Shown: one piece after another, positions 1 through 7,933 of the stretch
Layout: the number at the start of each line of letters is the position of its first letter
Numbering within the stretch: the stretch's first letter is position 1
DNA from: Arthrobacter sp. MYb23
Lineage (GTDB): Bacteria > Actinomycetota > Actinomycetes > Actinomycetales > Micrococcaceae
Direction of reading: 5' to 3'
Length of the DNA stretch: 64,000 nucleotides
Assembly (NCBI RefSeq): GCF_002979775.1
Contig: NZ_PCPR01000022.1
Span: 1-64,000 of the forward strand
The notes under the pieces: model-generated
The model's database searches: none
Told to the model about the DNA's origin: nothing
What the model saw: the letters and a program-made list of their open reading frames with translations, nothing else
Program-made: the position numbers and the translations under genes

Positions 1-358
1 CGACCCCCACCAAACACCCCGACGCAACCACCACCACACACCCCAAAGAACATAAACACGCCCCAAAAGCGGCGCAGGATGAGGCTGGAACGCTTCTCCC
101 CGCGTGGTGATGTGCTGCGCCCCAGGTGCACGGCCAGGCAATGACCCAGTGAGATCCTCGACGACACCCTGGTAAAGGTGGCCGCGCGCTAAGCCCTTTG
201 GGTCGTTCCTATCTTCCTAGGACTCTCAGGGCCAGCTTGAGGGGCTGTTTTCTGCCGCCGCGCCGCCTAGGCTAAAAAATCAAACCCTTACTGAACAATC
301 AGAGCAGCTGATGAGCGCCGCAGCCGGGCAGGGACCAGCCACTATCGAGGAGCACACC
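1..358. other. Non-coding stretch at window start
   Basis: I find no supported gene here. The first 60 bases are a C/A-rich, low-complexity run. At about 146-193 a short open frame reads like the last residues of a protein (ending ILDDTLVKVAAR then a stop), but an in-frame stop lies just upstream, so at most it is a gene remnant. The rest is presumably the upstream region of the epimerase gene at 359; I cannot place a convincing promoter. Confidence 0.4.
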
Positions 359-1231
359 ATGAGGATTGCCGTCACGGGCGGAAGCGGGAAACTCGGCAGG
401 AGCGTGGTCCGGCGACTCACGCAGGATGGCCACCAGGTGCTCAACATCGACCGCGCCGGTACCCGCGGCAAGGGCTACGTCAACGTGGACCTCCGCAACT
501 ACGGACAGGTTCTGGATGTCATCCTGGGCCTGGACGACCAACACCACGGCTTGGACGCCATTGTGCACCTTGCCGCCATCCCGGCACCGGGGCTGGCCCC
601 CGATGCTGCCATCTTCGAGAACAACATGGTGTCCACCTACAACGTGTTCCAGGCAGCACGAAGGGCCGGCATCAAGAAGGTGGTCTATGCCTCCAGCGAG
701 ACCGTGCTGGGTCTACCCTTCGAGATCGATCCTCCCTATATTCCGGTAGATGAGGAGTACGCCGCCCGCCCGGAAAGCACCTACTCGCTGGTCAAGCACC
801 TCGAGGAGCAGATGGCCATCCAGCTCACGCGATGGGATCCTGAACTGAGCATCACAGCCTTGCGCTTCTCCAACGTCATGGACCCCGAGGACTACGATGC
901 CTTCCCGTCCTTCGACAATGACGCAACCCTCCGGAAATGGAATCTTTGGGGCTACATCGATGCCCGTGACGGTGCACTGGCAGTCGTCAGGGCGTTGGAA
1001 CACAGCGAACCGGGATTTGAGGCCTTTATCATCGCAGCTGCCGATACCGTGATGAGTCGAAGCAGCGCCGGATTGGCTGCGGAAGTCTTCCCCGGCGTCG
1101 AGGTCCTTAAGGAATTGGGCGAGCACGAAACCATGCTGTCCATTGACAAGGCGCGCAGGCTGCTGGGGTTTGAGCCGGAGCACAGCTGGCGCACCGTCCA
1201 CTCCAACCGCACTACGCCAACCGAGGACTGA
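359..1231 (+). CDS. NAD-dependent epimerase/dehydratase (extended SDR)
   Basis: A 290-residue extended short-chain dehydrogenase/reductase, cytosolic, probably acting on a nucleotide sugar or sugar lactone with NAD(P). The Rossmann dinucleotide loop TGGSGKLG is at residues 6-13, the SDR serine pair is at about 112-113 and the catalytic YxxxK is Y142/K146. The start chosen is ATG 359, with GAGGAG six bases upstream; an in-frame ATG at 311 would add 16 residues lacking family character. The gene stands alone and is convergent with the oxoacid dehydrogenase operon, with a hairpin between them. The substrate cannot be told from sequence; uronate dehydrogenase and UDP-sugar epimerase are both possible. 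Confidence 0.88.
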   Translation: MRIAVTGGSGKLGRSVVRRLTQDGHQVLNIDRAGTRGKGYVNVDLRNYGQVLDVILGLDDQHHGLDAIVHLAAIPAPGLAPDAAIFENNMVSTYNVFQAARRAGIKKVVYASSETVLGLPFEIDPPYIPVDEEYAARPESTYSLVKHLEEQMAIQLTRWDPELSITALRFSNVMDPEDYDAFPSFDNDATLRKWNLWGYIDARDGALAVVRALEHSEPGFEAFIIAAADTVMSRSSAGLAAEVFPGVEVLKELGEHETMLSIDKARRLLGFEPEHSWRTVHSNRTTPTED

Positions 1232-1284
1232 GGCGGGCTGACGCGGGCTTAGGCGCAGGCTAAGGCGCAGGCTTAACGCGCGAC

Positions 1285-1334
1285 GGCCCACCCCTTAGCT
1301 GCAGTTTCCTGCAAGCACTCGTAAAGGGATGGGC
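1285..1334. terminator. Hairpin between convergent genes
   Basis: GGCCCACCCCTTA at 1285-1297 pairs with TAAAGGGATGGGCC at 1322-1334 with one mismatch. It lies between the stops of the epimerase (+) and the E2 gene (-) and could stop transcription from both sides. There is no clear U-tract. Just upstream (1250-1275) a GGCGCAGGCT motif is repeated twice. Confidence 0.5.
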
Positions 1335-1354
1335 CGGCGCAGCTTCAGTTGCAC

Positions 1355-2812
1355 CTAGATCATGGTCATCACCATGGCGGGGTCGGCAAGGATAGCGCCG
1401 AGGTCGGCAAGGAATCGGGATCCCTGCTCCCCATCCACCAAGCGGTGGTCGAAGGACAGGCTGAGGGACATGACCTGCCGGACCGCGAGTTGGTCATTCA
1501 CCACCCAAGGTGCCTTCCTTACAGCGCCCAGGGCAACGATGGCGGCCTCGCCCGGATTCAGGATGGGTGTCCCGGCGTCGATGCCAAACACGCCGATGTT
1601 GGTGATGGAGATGGTGCCACCGGACAACTCCGACGGCGATGTCTTGCCTGCACGCGCGGTGTCCGTGAGTTCGGTCAACGCCGTGGAAAGCTCACGAAGC
1701 GTCAGCCTGTCCGCGTCCTTGATGTTCGGAACCGTCAGGCCTCGGGGTGTGGCGGCTGCGATGCCCAGATTCACGTAGTTGAACTGGACAATCTCCTGGC
1801 TGGCCTCATCCCACCGCGAGTTCAGTGATGGGTTGTTCCGGAGCGCCACCAGAACAGCTTTAGCGGCAATGGTCAGCGGTGTCAGCTTGTAGCCGTCGAA
1901 CGCCTTGTTGCCTTTGAGCCTTGCCAGCAATTCCATGGTTGCCGTGACGTCCACCGTGAGGAACTCGGTCACGTGCGGGGCAGTGAACGCACTCTGCACC
2001 ATCGCTGCGGCCGTGAACTTGCGGACACCCTTGATGGGAGTGCGGGTCTCGCGCTCACCTCGGGCAGCAGAAACCTGAGTCTCGGAAGGAGCTTCTGTTG
2101 CACCGGAAAAGTTCTGGACGTCCTCGCGGGTGATGAGCCCGCCCGGTCCGGTGCCGCGGACGAGTTCCAGGTTGATTCCCAGATCGCGGGCGAGCTTACG
2201 CACAGGCGGGGTCGAGCGTGGTCGTTCAGAGACGTCACCCTCAGCCTGCCGAGCCGCCGCAGGTTCGCTAAGCGCCGGTGCTTCCGAGGACGCGGACTTC
2301 ACGTCCTGGACCTGGCCACGGGCCCGCCGGGTGGGGCGGCCGGAATGCTCGACGACGGCGCCGTAACCCACCAGGTTCGGCTCACGTTTGGCCGGGGCTC
2401 CGACTGCTTCAGCGCCAGCAGTTGATGGCGAACCCTTTGTAGAGGTTTCGACGACGGCCCTGTCACCAGAGGAATGGTTTCCGGCGGACTGGTTTCCGGC
2501 GGGCCCAGCAGCAGACCGGTCACGCGTATCCGAAACACCGCCACCGTTGGAGGACCCGGCGTCGTCAACCTCAAAGGAGACGATCGGCTTGCCAACCTCA
2601 ACCACCGTGCCAGGCTGTTCGTGAAGTTCAGCCACCACTCCTGCGAAAGGAGAAGGTAACTCGACAACGGCCTTGGCGGTTTCAACCTCAGCGATGACCT
2701 GGTTCAGTGTGACGGTGTCCCCCACCGCTACCTTCCAACTCAGGATTTCCGATTCCGTCAGGCCTTCGCCAAGGTCCGGCAGCCTGAATTCCTTGATCAT
2801 GGTGGCGGTCAT
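1355..2812 (-). CDS. 2-oxoacid dehydrogenase E2, dihydrolipoyl acyltransferase
   Basis: The 485-residue acyltransferase core of a branched-chain 2-oxoacid (or pyruvate-like) dehydrogenase. It moves the acyl group from E1 to CoA through a lipoyl-lysine arm. There is a single N-terminal lipoyl domain with the modified lysine in ETAKA (K47), a long Ser/Ala/Pro-rich linker, a peripheral subunit-binding domain near residues 200-235 (VRKLARDLGI) and a C-terminal catalytic domain with HRLVDG (H456, D460). The ATG overlaps the E1 beta stop (ATGA), indicating translational coupling. It is the last gene of a three-gene operon; no E3 (lipoamide dehydrogenase) follows. The single lipoyl domain and the AsnC neighbour favour a branched-chain (Bkd) role. 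Confidence 0.93.
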   Translation of the reverse strand: MTATMIKEFRLPDLGEGLTESEILSWKVAVGDTVTLNQVIAEVETAKAVVELPSPFAGVVAELHEQPGTVVEVGKPIVSFEVDDAGSSNGGGVSDTRDRSAAGPAGNQSAGNHSSGDRAVVETSTKGSPSTAGAEAVGAPAKREPNLVGYGAVVEHSGRPTRRARGQVQDVKSASSEAPALSEPAAARQAEGDVSERPRSTPPVRKLARDLGINLELVRGTGPGGLITREDVQNFSGATEAPSETQVSAARGERETRTPIKGVRKFTAAAMVQSAFTAPHVTEFLTVDVTATMELLARLKGNKAFDGYKLTPLTIAAKAVLVALRNNPSLNSRWDEASQEIVQFNYVNLGIAAATPRGLTVPNIKDADRLTLRELSTALTELTDTARAGKTSPSELSGGTISITNIGVFGIDAGTPILNPGEAAIVALGAVRKAPWVVNDQLAVRQVMSLSLSFDHRLVDGEQGSRFLADLGAILADPAMVMTMI

Positions 2813-3819
2813 CCTTCCAGTCCGCTCAGGGAGTTGCGCCGGCCCAGGGCGCGGTCCACGCCGTCGAGAATCCTGTCCAGGTCCGGCAGGTGATGCATTT
2901 CGAGCTTCGAGTATGGATATGGAACGTCGAAACCGGTGATGCGGACCGGGGCGGACTCCAGGTAATGGAAGCAGCGTTCAGTAATGCTGGCGGCGATTTC
3001 AGCGCCAAGGCCTCCGGATTGGCCGGCCTCGTGGGTGATGACCAGGCGTCCGGTCTTACGGACAGAAGCTTCCACTACGGGGTAGTCCACCGGAGCCAGC
3101 GAGCGCAGATCGATGACTTCCACCGAAATCCCTTCGTCGGCAGCGGCCATGGCAGCGTCCTTGGCCGTCTTGACCAGCGGTCCGTAGGCAACCAACGTGA
3201 CATCAGAACCTGCGGTGACCACGGCAGCTTTATCCAAGGGAAGGGCAGTTGAGAGGTCCAGGGTCTCATCCACGTCGCCCTTGTCGTGATAACGCCGCTT
3301 GGGCTCAAAGTAGAGGACGGGATCATCGGAAGCGATGGCCTGCTGGATCATGGTGTAGGCATCCTGGGGATTGGACACCGCCACCACCCGGAGGCCGGAG
3401 GTGTGGGTGAAATATGCCTCTGGTGATTCGGAATGATGCTCCGGGGATCCGATGCCGCCACCGAAAGGAACGCGAATGGTGATTGGCATTTTGACCCGCC
3501 CCTGGGTCCGATAGTGCATCTTGGCTACCTGGCTGACAATCTGGTCGAACGCCGGGTAGATGAACCCATCGAATTGGATCTCGCACACCGGGCGATAACC
3601 ACGGTAGGCCAACCCTACTGCGGTGCCGATGATGCCCGACTCAGCCAGCGGAGAATCGATCACCCTGTGTTTGCCGAAGTCTTTCTGAAGCCCATCCGTG
3701 ACGCGGAAGACGCCACCGAGGGCGCCAATGTCTTCTCCCATGAGGACCACTTTGGGGTCATTTTCGAGGGACTTCCGGAGGCCGGCATTGATGGCCCGGG
3801 CAAAAGTGAGCTTGGACAT
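2809..3819 (-). CDS. 2-oxoacid dehydrogenase E1 component, beta subunit
   Basis: 336 residues, the usual length of an E1 beta subunit. With E1 alpha it forms the thiamine-diphosphate decarboxylase of a branched-chain-type 2-oxoacid dehydrogenase. Family features include the early GEDIGALGGVFRVT segment, the DSPLAESGI segment and the C-terminal half typical of transketolase-C domains (TGRLVITHEAGQSGG). Its start overlaps the E1 alpha stop (TGATG) and its own stop overlaps the E2 start, so the three subunits are made as a coupled set. Confidence 0.93.
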   Translation of the reverse strand: MSKLTFARAINAGLRKSLENDPKVVLMGEDIGALGGVFRVTDGLQKDFGKHRVIDSPLAESGIIGTAVGLAYRGYRPVCEIQFDGFIYPAFDQIVSQVAKMHYRTQGRVKMPITIRVPFGGGIGSPEHHSESPEAYFTHTSGLRVVAVSNPQDAYTMIQQAIASDDPVLYFEPKRRYHDKGDVDETLDLSTALPLDKAAVVTAGSDVTLVAYGPLVKTAKDAAMAAADEGISVEVIDLRSLAPVDYPVVEASVRKTGRLVITHEAGQSGGLGAEIAASITERCFHYLESAPVRITGFDVPYPYSKLEMHHLPDLDRILDGVDRALGRRNSLSGLEG

Positions 3820-4997
3820 CAGAGTGCACCTTCCTCGACGGGCTGGTTGAAGCTGTTCAAATAGCGCGAGTAGTGGTCCTTCTGGCGTTCAATCCAGGAA
3901 TTGGGAGTGCTGTACACATGATTGAAGACATCCAGCGGCTGCGGGTCCGGCATATCGATGCAGCTGGCCCGGAGTTCGGCGGCCACAGCATCTGCCTTGG
4001 ATTTCACCCGGGCTTCCATGTCTTCAGTCAGCAGGCCCTTGGCTTCGAGCAGTTTGTGCAGCCTCAGAATGGGGTCCTTGGCGGCCCAGTCCTCCAACTC
4101 GATGGGGTCACGGTATCGGGTGGGGTCATCGGCGGTGGTGTGCGGACCCATGCGGTAAGTAACTGCCTCAATAAAGGTAGGTCCTCCACCCTTGCGTGCC
4201 CGGTCCAAGGCCACACGGGTGGCAGCCATGACGGCCAGGACATCATTGCCATCAACCCGCATGCTGGGAATACCGAAGCCACTAGGCCTGTCGGCCAGCT
4301 GGACGTGGGACTGGACGCGGACGGGCTCGGAAATTGCCCAGTGGTTGTTCTGGCAGAAGAACACCACGGGAGCCTGGTAGCTCGCAGCAAACACCATGGC
4401 CTCATTGACGTCGCCTTCACTCGTGGCGCCATCGCCAAAGTAGGCAAGTACCGCGGTGTTGGCACCATCCAGTTGCACACCCATGGCATAACCGGTGGCG
4501 TGCAGGCTCTGGGAACCTATGATGATCTGGGGCGTCGCCAGGTTGATGCGCAGGGGATCCCAACCATAGGAGGCGTTGCCGCGCCATACCCGGGCAATCT
4601 CGGAGAGGTGGGCGCCCCGCACATAGGCCACTCCGCTTTCGCGGTAGCTGGGAAAGACGAAGTCATCGTCCCGGAGTGAGCGGCTTGAGCCGATCTGAGC
4701 TGCCTCCTGACCCAGCAACGGGGGCCACAATGCGAGCTCTCCCTGCCGCTGGAGAGCCGTAGCTTCCGCATCGATACGGCGAATGACTGTCATGTCCTCA
4801 TACAAGGAGCACAGGTGCTCATCACCGATGTCCTTGACCCAGATATCGAATTCGGGATGGCTGATGCGTTCGCCTTCCGGCGACACCAACTGGAGCAGAT
4901 CTCCGCCAGTCCTCAAAGGAATTTGTGCACTATGTCCTGGGTCTGGAGTGTGGTGCACTCCTTTGCCCGCCTGATCCGTCAACACAGGTGATCGCAA
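3819..4997 (-). CDS. 2-oxoacid dehydrogenase E1 component, alpha subunit
   Basis: Up to 392 residues. This is the TPP-binding alpha subunit: the ThDP/Mg motif runs from GDGATSEGD to the closing asparagines of FFCQNN. The phosphorylation-loop-like segment YRMGPHTTADDPTRYRD matches bacterial branched-chain and pyruvate E1 alpha proteins. It is the first gene of the operon. The N-terminus is uncertain: the longest frame opens with TTG at 4997, and a GTG at 4985 sits at a plausible distance from GGAAGG. About 180 bases separate it from the divergent AsnC-type gene, the likely shared control region. Substrate preference (branched-chain oxoacids versus pyruvate) is inferred from context. Confidence 0.92.
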   Translation of the reverse strand: MRSPVLTDQAGKGVHHTPDPGHSAQIPLRTGGDLLQLVSPEGERISHPEFDIWVKDIGDEHLCSLYEDMTVIRRIDAEATALQRQGELALWPPLLGQEAAQIGSSRSLRDDDFVFPSYRESGVAYVRGAHLSEIARVWRGNASYGWDPLRINLATPQIIIGSQSLHATGYAMGVQLDGANTAVLAYFGDGATSEGDVNEAMVFAASYQAPVVFFCQNNHWAISEPVRVQSHVQLADRPSGFGIPSMRVDGNDVLAVMAATRVALDRARKGGGPTFIEAVTYRMGPHTTADDPTRYRDPIELEDWAAKDPILRLHKLLEAKGLLTEDMEARVKSKADAVAAELRASCIDMPDPQPLDVFNHVYSTPNSWIERQKDHYSRYLNSFNQPVEEGAL

Positions 4998-5180
4998 CCT
5001 TCCGGCTCGTTTTCGTCGGCGCTGGCAGGACTTGTGATCCTGCCGCAGACCGGCCCTCCGGCACCTTCGCCGAAGTTAACTGTGACCCTACTCACAAGTG
5101 TCAGGGGGTACAACCACCACTTCAAAGATTGATCATTTTGCCCTGTATGGCGCCTCTCGACCGTGCTAATCTTGCGCATT

Positions 5181-5651
5181 ATGCAACCCTTGGATGGCAC
5201 TGATACCCGGCTCCTTTCGGCCATGGCGAAAGATCCCAGAGGGACCGTAGTGGCCCTGGCTCAGAAGCTCGGCCTGTCCAGGAATACCGTCCAAGCCCGC
5301 ATGGCGCAGCTTGAAAAGAAACACGCGTTCCTCTCCTTCGAACGGCGCATCAATCCCGCAGCACTGGGGTATCCGCTCACGGCCTTCATCACTGTCCATG
5401 TGCAACAACAAAAACTGGCCTCACTCTCCGAAGACCTTGCAGACATCCCCGAAATCCTTGAAGGATTCGGCCTGACGGGCTCCGCGGACCTGCTTCTGCG
5501 CGTGGTTGCCTTGGACGCAGAGGACCTCTACCGCATTAACGGAAAGATCCTCGGCTGCGACGGGGTGGAACGGACAGACACGGCGCTGGCCATGCGGGAG
5601 ATGATCCCGTACCGGGTGCAACCGCTGCTGGGACGGCGCTCTGGCGAGTGA
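5181..5651 (+). CDS. Lrp/AsnC-family transcriptional regulator
   Basis: 156 residues. An N-terminal winged helix-turn-helix (about 5-55, with LAQKLGLSRNTVQARMAQLE) is followed by a RAM/AsnC ligand-binding domain (TAFITVHVQQQKLASLSEDL). Such proteins sense amino acids or related metabolites. It is divergent from the E1-E2 operon, the same arrangement as the AsnC-type BkdR regulators of branched-chain oxoacid dehydrogenase, so local control by a branched-chain amino acid is a reasonable inference. ATG 5181 was preferred to an in-frame GTG at 5163 because family proteins begin close to the HTH; neither has a strong ribosome binding site. Confidence 0.9.
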   Translation: MQPLDGTDTRLLSAMAKDPRGTVVALAQKLGLSRNTVQARMAQLEKKHAFLSFERRINPAALGYPLTAFITVHVQQQKLASLSEDLADIPEILEGFGLTGSADLLLRVVALDAEDLYRINGKILGCDGVERTDTALAMREMIPYRVQPLLGRRSGE

Positions 5652-5656
5652 AAATG

Positions 5657-5727
5657 GCCATTCACCTGCGGTAGCCGTTCACCTGCAGTAAGCCATTCAC
5701 CCGCAGCGAGCCATTCACCTGCAGTAC
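5657..5727. repeat. Four 18-bp tandem repeats
   Basis: Four head-to-tail copies of a unit close to GCCATTCACCTGCAGTAA start at 5657, 5674, 5692 and 5710. They are near-identical (one to three differences each; the first is a base shorter). They begin just after the regulator's stop codon. No gene overlaps them. Confidence 0.8.
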
Positions 5728-5851
5728 GGGCCGCGCAGTACTTGCTCGCCGCACCCGCATAGGATTTGATGCAAGAGGACGCATCGGGGGCCGGCCAGAG
5801 GACCCCGGCTATGTGGTGGCGCTACCGAAGGCTACCGAAAGGGGCACTACC

Positions 5852-6616
5852 GTGAGCAACCCGCAACAACCCGACCAGCCCGAGCCGAACAACCATCCCG
5901 AGCCGAACTACCAGGGCCAGAACCCGCCACCGGTTCCACCCGGCCCCGGGTACCCGCCGCAGACTGGCGCCCCGTATCCACCGCAGACGGGAGCGTCCCC
6001 GCAAACCGGCGCGTCGCCGCAGTGGCAACAGCCGCCGTCGACCGCTACCCCTCAAGGCAACCCGCAGTACGCGGCGCCCGGCACCGACCCGTACGCCCAG
6101 AATCCTTACCCGCAGGGCCAGAACCCTTACGCCCCGGGCCCGAATCAGCCCGGGCAGTATCAACCCGGCCCCTACGGCCAGCAGCCACCGAAAAAGAGCC
6201 GGAAAGTTCTGTGGATCGTCCTGGGCATAGTTGCGGGAGTGATCGTGCTGGCGGTGGTGGGTGTGCTGCTGCTCGTCAACCTGGTGGGGAACGCGACGTC
6301 AAAAGCCAGGACCCTGGCGGATGAATTCACCAACCTGGTGGTGTCCGGCCAGACCGAGCAGGCCTATGACAACTACTTGAGCCAGCCGCTGAAAGACGAA
6401 TTGGACAAGCAGTCGTTCCTGGACGGCATTGCCAGCCTGGACCTGGACAGCTCGTGCAAGCCGAACTACAACTCAGTCAACGTGAACTCGGAAAACGGAA
6501 ACAACAAAGCCAACCTCGCGGGAACGTTGCAGTGCGACGGCAAGACGATCAACCTCCAGTACGTCTTTGAGGGCACCGACGACCTCAAGATGAGCAGCAT
6601 CCGCCTCCGCCCCTAA
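5852..6616 (+). CDS. Proline-rich single-pass membrane protein
   Basis: 254 residues of unknown function. The N-terminal ~110 residues are Pro/Gln/Tyr/Gly-rich, with PQTGA-type repeats and YAQNPYPQGQNPY segments. One strong membrane span follows (about residues 125-150), then a ~100-residue extracytoplasmic domain resembling the DUF4878/Tfp-like lumazine-type folds seen in actinobacterial membrane proteins. The disordered N-terminus would be cytoplasmic. GTG 5852 was chosen because GAAAGGGG lies just upstream; the in-frame GTG at 5813 has no such site. Confidence 0.75.
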   Translation: MSNPQQPDQPEPNNHPEPNYQGQNPPPVPPGPGYPPQTGAPYPPQTGASPQTGASPQWQQPPSTATPQGNPQYAAPGTDPYAQNPYPQGQNPYAPGPNQPGQYQPGPYGQQPPKKSRKVLWIVLGIVAGVIVLAVVGVLLLVNLVGNATSKARTLADEFTNLVVSGQTEQAYDNYLSQPLKDELDKQSFLDGIASLDLDSSCKPNYNSVNVNSENGNNKANLAGTLQCDGKTINLQYVFEGTDDLKMSSIRLRP

Positions 6617-6681
6617 AGGTTCGGGAATTAATTCCGCTTAACACCCATCCACCTGCGCATATGGTCCGAATCACTGCCTGA

Positions 6682-6699
6682 GAGCCCCAACCGGGGCTC
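6682..6699 (+). terminator. Short GC-rich hairpin
   Basis: GAGCCCC, a four-base AACC loop and GGGGCTC form a perfect 7-bp stem, followed by a second weaker GGCCGG/CCGGCC hairpin near 6708-6723. It lies after the proline-rich gene and before the DUF4383 gene. No T-run follows, so it may be a weak terminator or leader structure. Confidence 0.4.
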
Positions 6700-6744
6700 A
6701 GCAGGACGGCCGGGGTTTCCGGCCATCATCGGAAGGTCCGGACC

Positions 6745-7152
6745 ATGCGTACTTCGCCCAATCGCCTGATCGCCACCATCTTCGGCGCCGTCTACCTCTT
6801 GGTAGGCGTCCTCGGATTCTTTGTCACCTCGGGAATCGGCTTCTTCGCCACTGAGGGTGCCAACCTCATCATCTTCGCCGTGAATCCGCTTCACAACATC
6901 ATCCACTTGGCCATTGGCGCCGCACTCCTCTATGCCGGCATGAACAGCGTCACGCTCTCCAAGGGCGTCAACACCACTGTGGGTGGCGTTTACCTCCTGG
7001 TGGGCATCCTTGGACTCTTCCTGGTGGGTTCCTCGCTGAACATCATCGCTCTCAACGGCGCGGACAACGTCCTGCACCTTGCCAGCGCCGTGGTCCTGCT
7101 GGGCGTCGCACTGTCCCAGGACAAGGCCGCCGTAGCTTCCGCCCGCGCCTGA
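6745..7152 (+). CDS. DUF4383-type membrane protein
   Basis: 135 residues with four predicted membrane spans and the family pattern NPLHNIIHLAIGAALL, then a second half repeating it as GADNVLHLASAVVLLG. This internal repeat is typical of DUF4383 proteins of Actinobacteria; their function is not known. A GGAAGG site precedes ATG 6745. The gene is followed in the same direction by another small multispan protein, and the pair may be co-transcribed. Confidence 0.82.
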   Translation: MRTSPNRLIATIFGAVYLLVGVLGFFVTSGIGFFATEGANLIIFAVNPLHNIIHLAIGAALLYAGMNSVTLSKGVNTTVGGVYLLVGILGLFLVGSSLNIIALNGADNVLHLASAVVLLGVALSQDKAAVASARA

Positions 7153-7225
7153 TCAGTACCTGATCAGTATCTGAAAGCCCCTGAACAGAATCTGAAATCT
7201 CTGAACAGGGATCTGATCACCGTTT
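7151..7225. repeat. Degenerate short direct repeats between two membrane-protein genes
   Basis: A run of six or seven copies of an 9-12 bp unit of the form TGATCAGTATC / TGAACAGAATC fills most of the gap between the stop at 7152 and the next gene. Copies start with TGATCAG, TGATCAG, TGAAAG, TGAACAG, TGAAATC, TGAACAG and TGATCAC. It could be simple slippage-derived DNA or a clustered binding site. Confidence 0.55.
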
Positions 7226-7251
7226 GACAAGCGAGAGGACGGCGAAGAGCC

Positions 7252-7857
7252 ATGGAACGCAAAAATCACCCCACGCTCAGCGCAGCGACCCTGCTGTTCG
7301 TGTACTTCGCAGCAATGGCCGCCGGGATGGTGGAGCTTTCCCTTGCAGCCGGATATCTCACGGGAAATGAAGCGGTGACACCCGGCCTGGTTGTTGCCGG
7401 TGCGGCAACCCTCGCAGGCGGCCTGGCATTTTTGGCTTGGTCGCTGTGGGGGCTGCACCGCAACACCTTGGTCCTAGCTCGATACGCACTTCCTGTCCTC
7501 GCCCTGACTGCTGCTGCACACCTTGCAGTGACGGTGGCCGGGGTCAGCACCCAGCGCTCACTGAATGTGAGTCACTTTGCCGCTCTTGGCCTGACGCTCA
7601 TGGCAGTTGCCGGGGCTGGCTGGCTGAAGCGGCAGCACCAGACCAGCGACGGCGGCGCCCACGGCCAGCCAAGGACCGGGCGGCTTCTGGCAGCCGCGTT
7701 CGGAGCCGCCGTCGTTGTTGCTTCAGTAGCAACCCCCGGCCTGGCCGCCTCGATGGCTGGACAGCATGCTGTCCCGCACGGAGAGCACGGCCAGTCGCCC
7801 TCCGGAGAAAACGGCCAGGGCTCCAATCCCGCCCTGGACCGGGGTCACCACCACTAA
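7252..7857 (+). CDS. Hypothetical multispan membrane protein with His-rich tail
   Basis: 201 residues; I do not recognise a family. Four N-terminal hydrophobic segments (about 10-120) resemble the layout of the DUF4383 protein just upstream. A fifth segment lies near 145-165, followed by a polar tail rich in His, Gly and Ser (QHAVPHGEHGQ and a final RGHHH). The tail could bind metal, which is inference from composition only. The gene is followed by a strong terminator. Confidence 0.7.
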   Translation: MERKNHPTLSAATLLFVYFAAMAAGMVELSLAAGYLTGNEAVTPGLVVAGAATLAGGLAFLAWSLWGLHRNTLVLARYALPVLALTAAAHLAVTVAGVSTQRSLNVSHFAALGLTLMAVAGAGWLKRQHQTSDGGAHGQPRTGRLLAAAFGAAVVVASVATPGLAASMAGQHAVPHGEHGQSPSGENGQGSNPALDRGHHH

Positions 7858-7874
7858 CTGGCGATGACCGAACG

Positions 7875-7912
7875 GGCGCACCATCAACACTGCCCACTGT
7901 TGATGGTGCGCC
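7875..7912 (+). terminator. Perfect 15-bp hairpin terminator
   Basis: GGCGCACCATCAACA at 7875-7889 pairs exactly with TGTTGATGGTGCGCC at 7898-7912 across an 8-base loop. It lies 17 bases after the stop of the His-tailed membrane protein and partly T-rich sequence (TCGTTCGT) follows. Confidence 0.75.
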
Positions 7913-7933
7913 TCGTTCGTGGATCATGGAGCC

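Noticed and set aside
146..193. Possible 3' end of a gene at the window start
   Set aside because: Only about 15 codons are open before an upstream in-frame stop, so it cannot be supported as a gene.
5657..5727. Possible CRISPR array from the tandem repeats
   Set aside because: The units abut with no spacers and there are no cas genes in the window.
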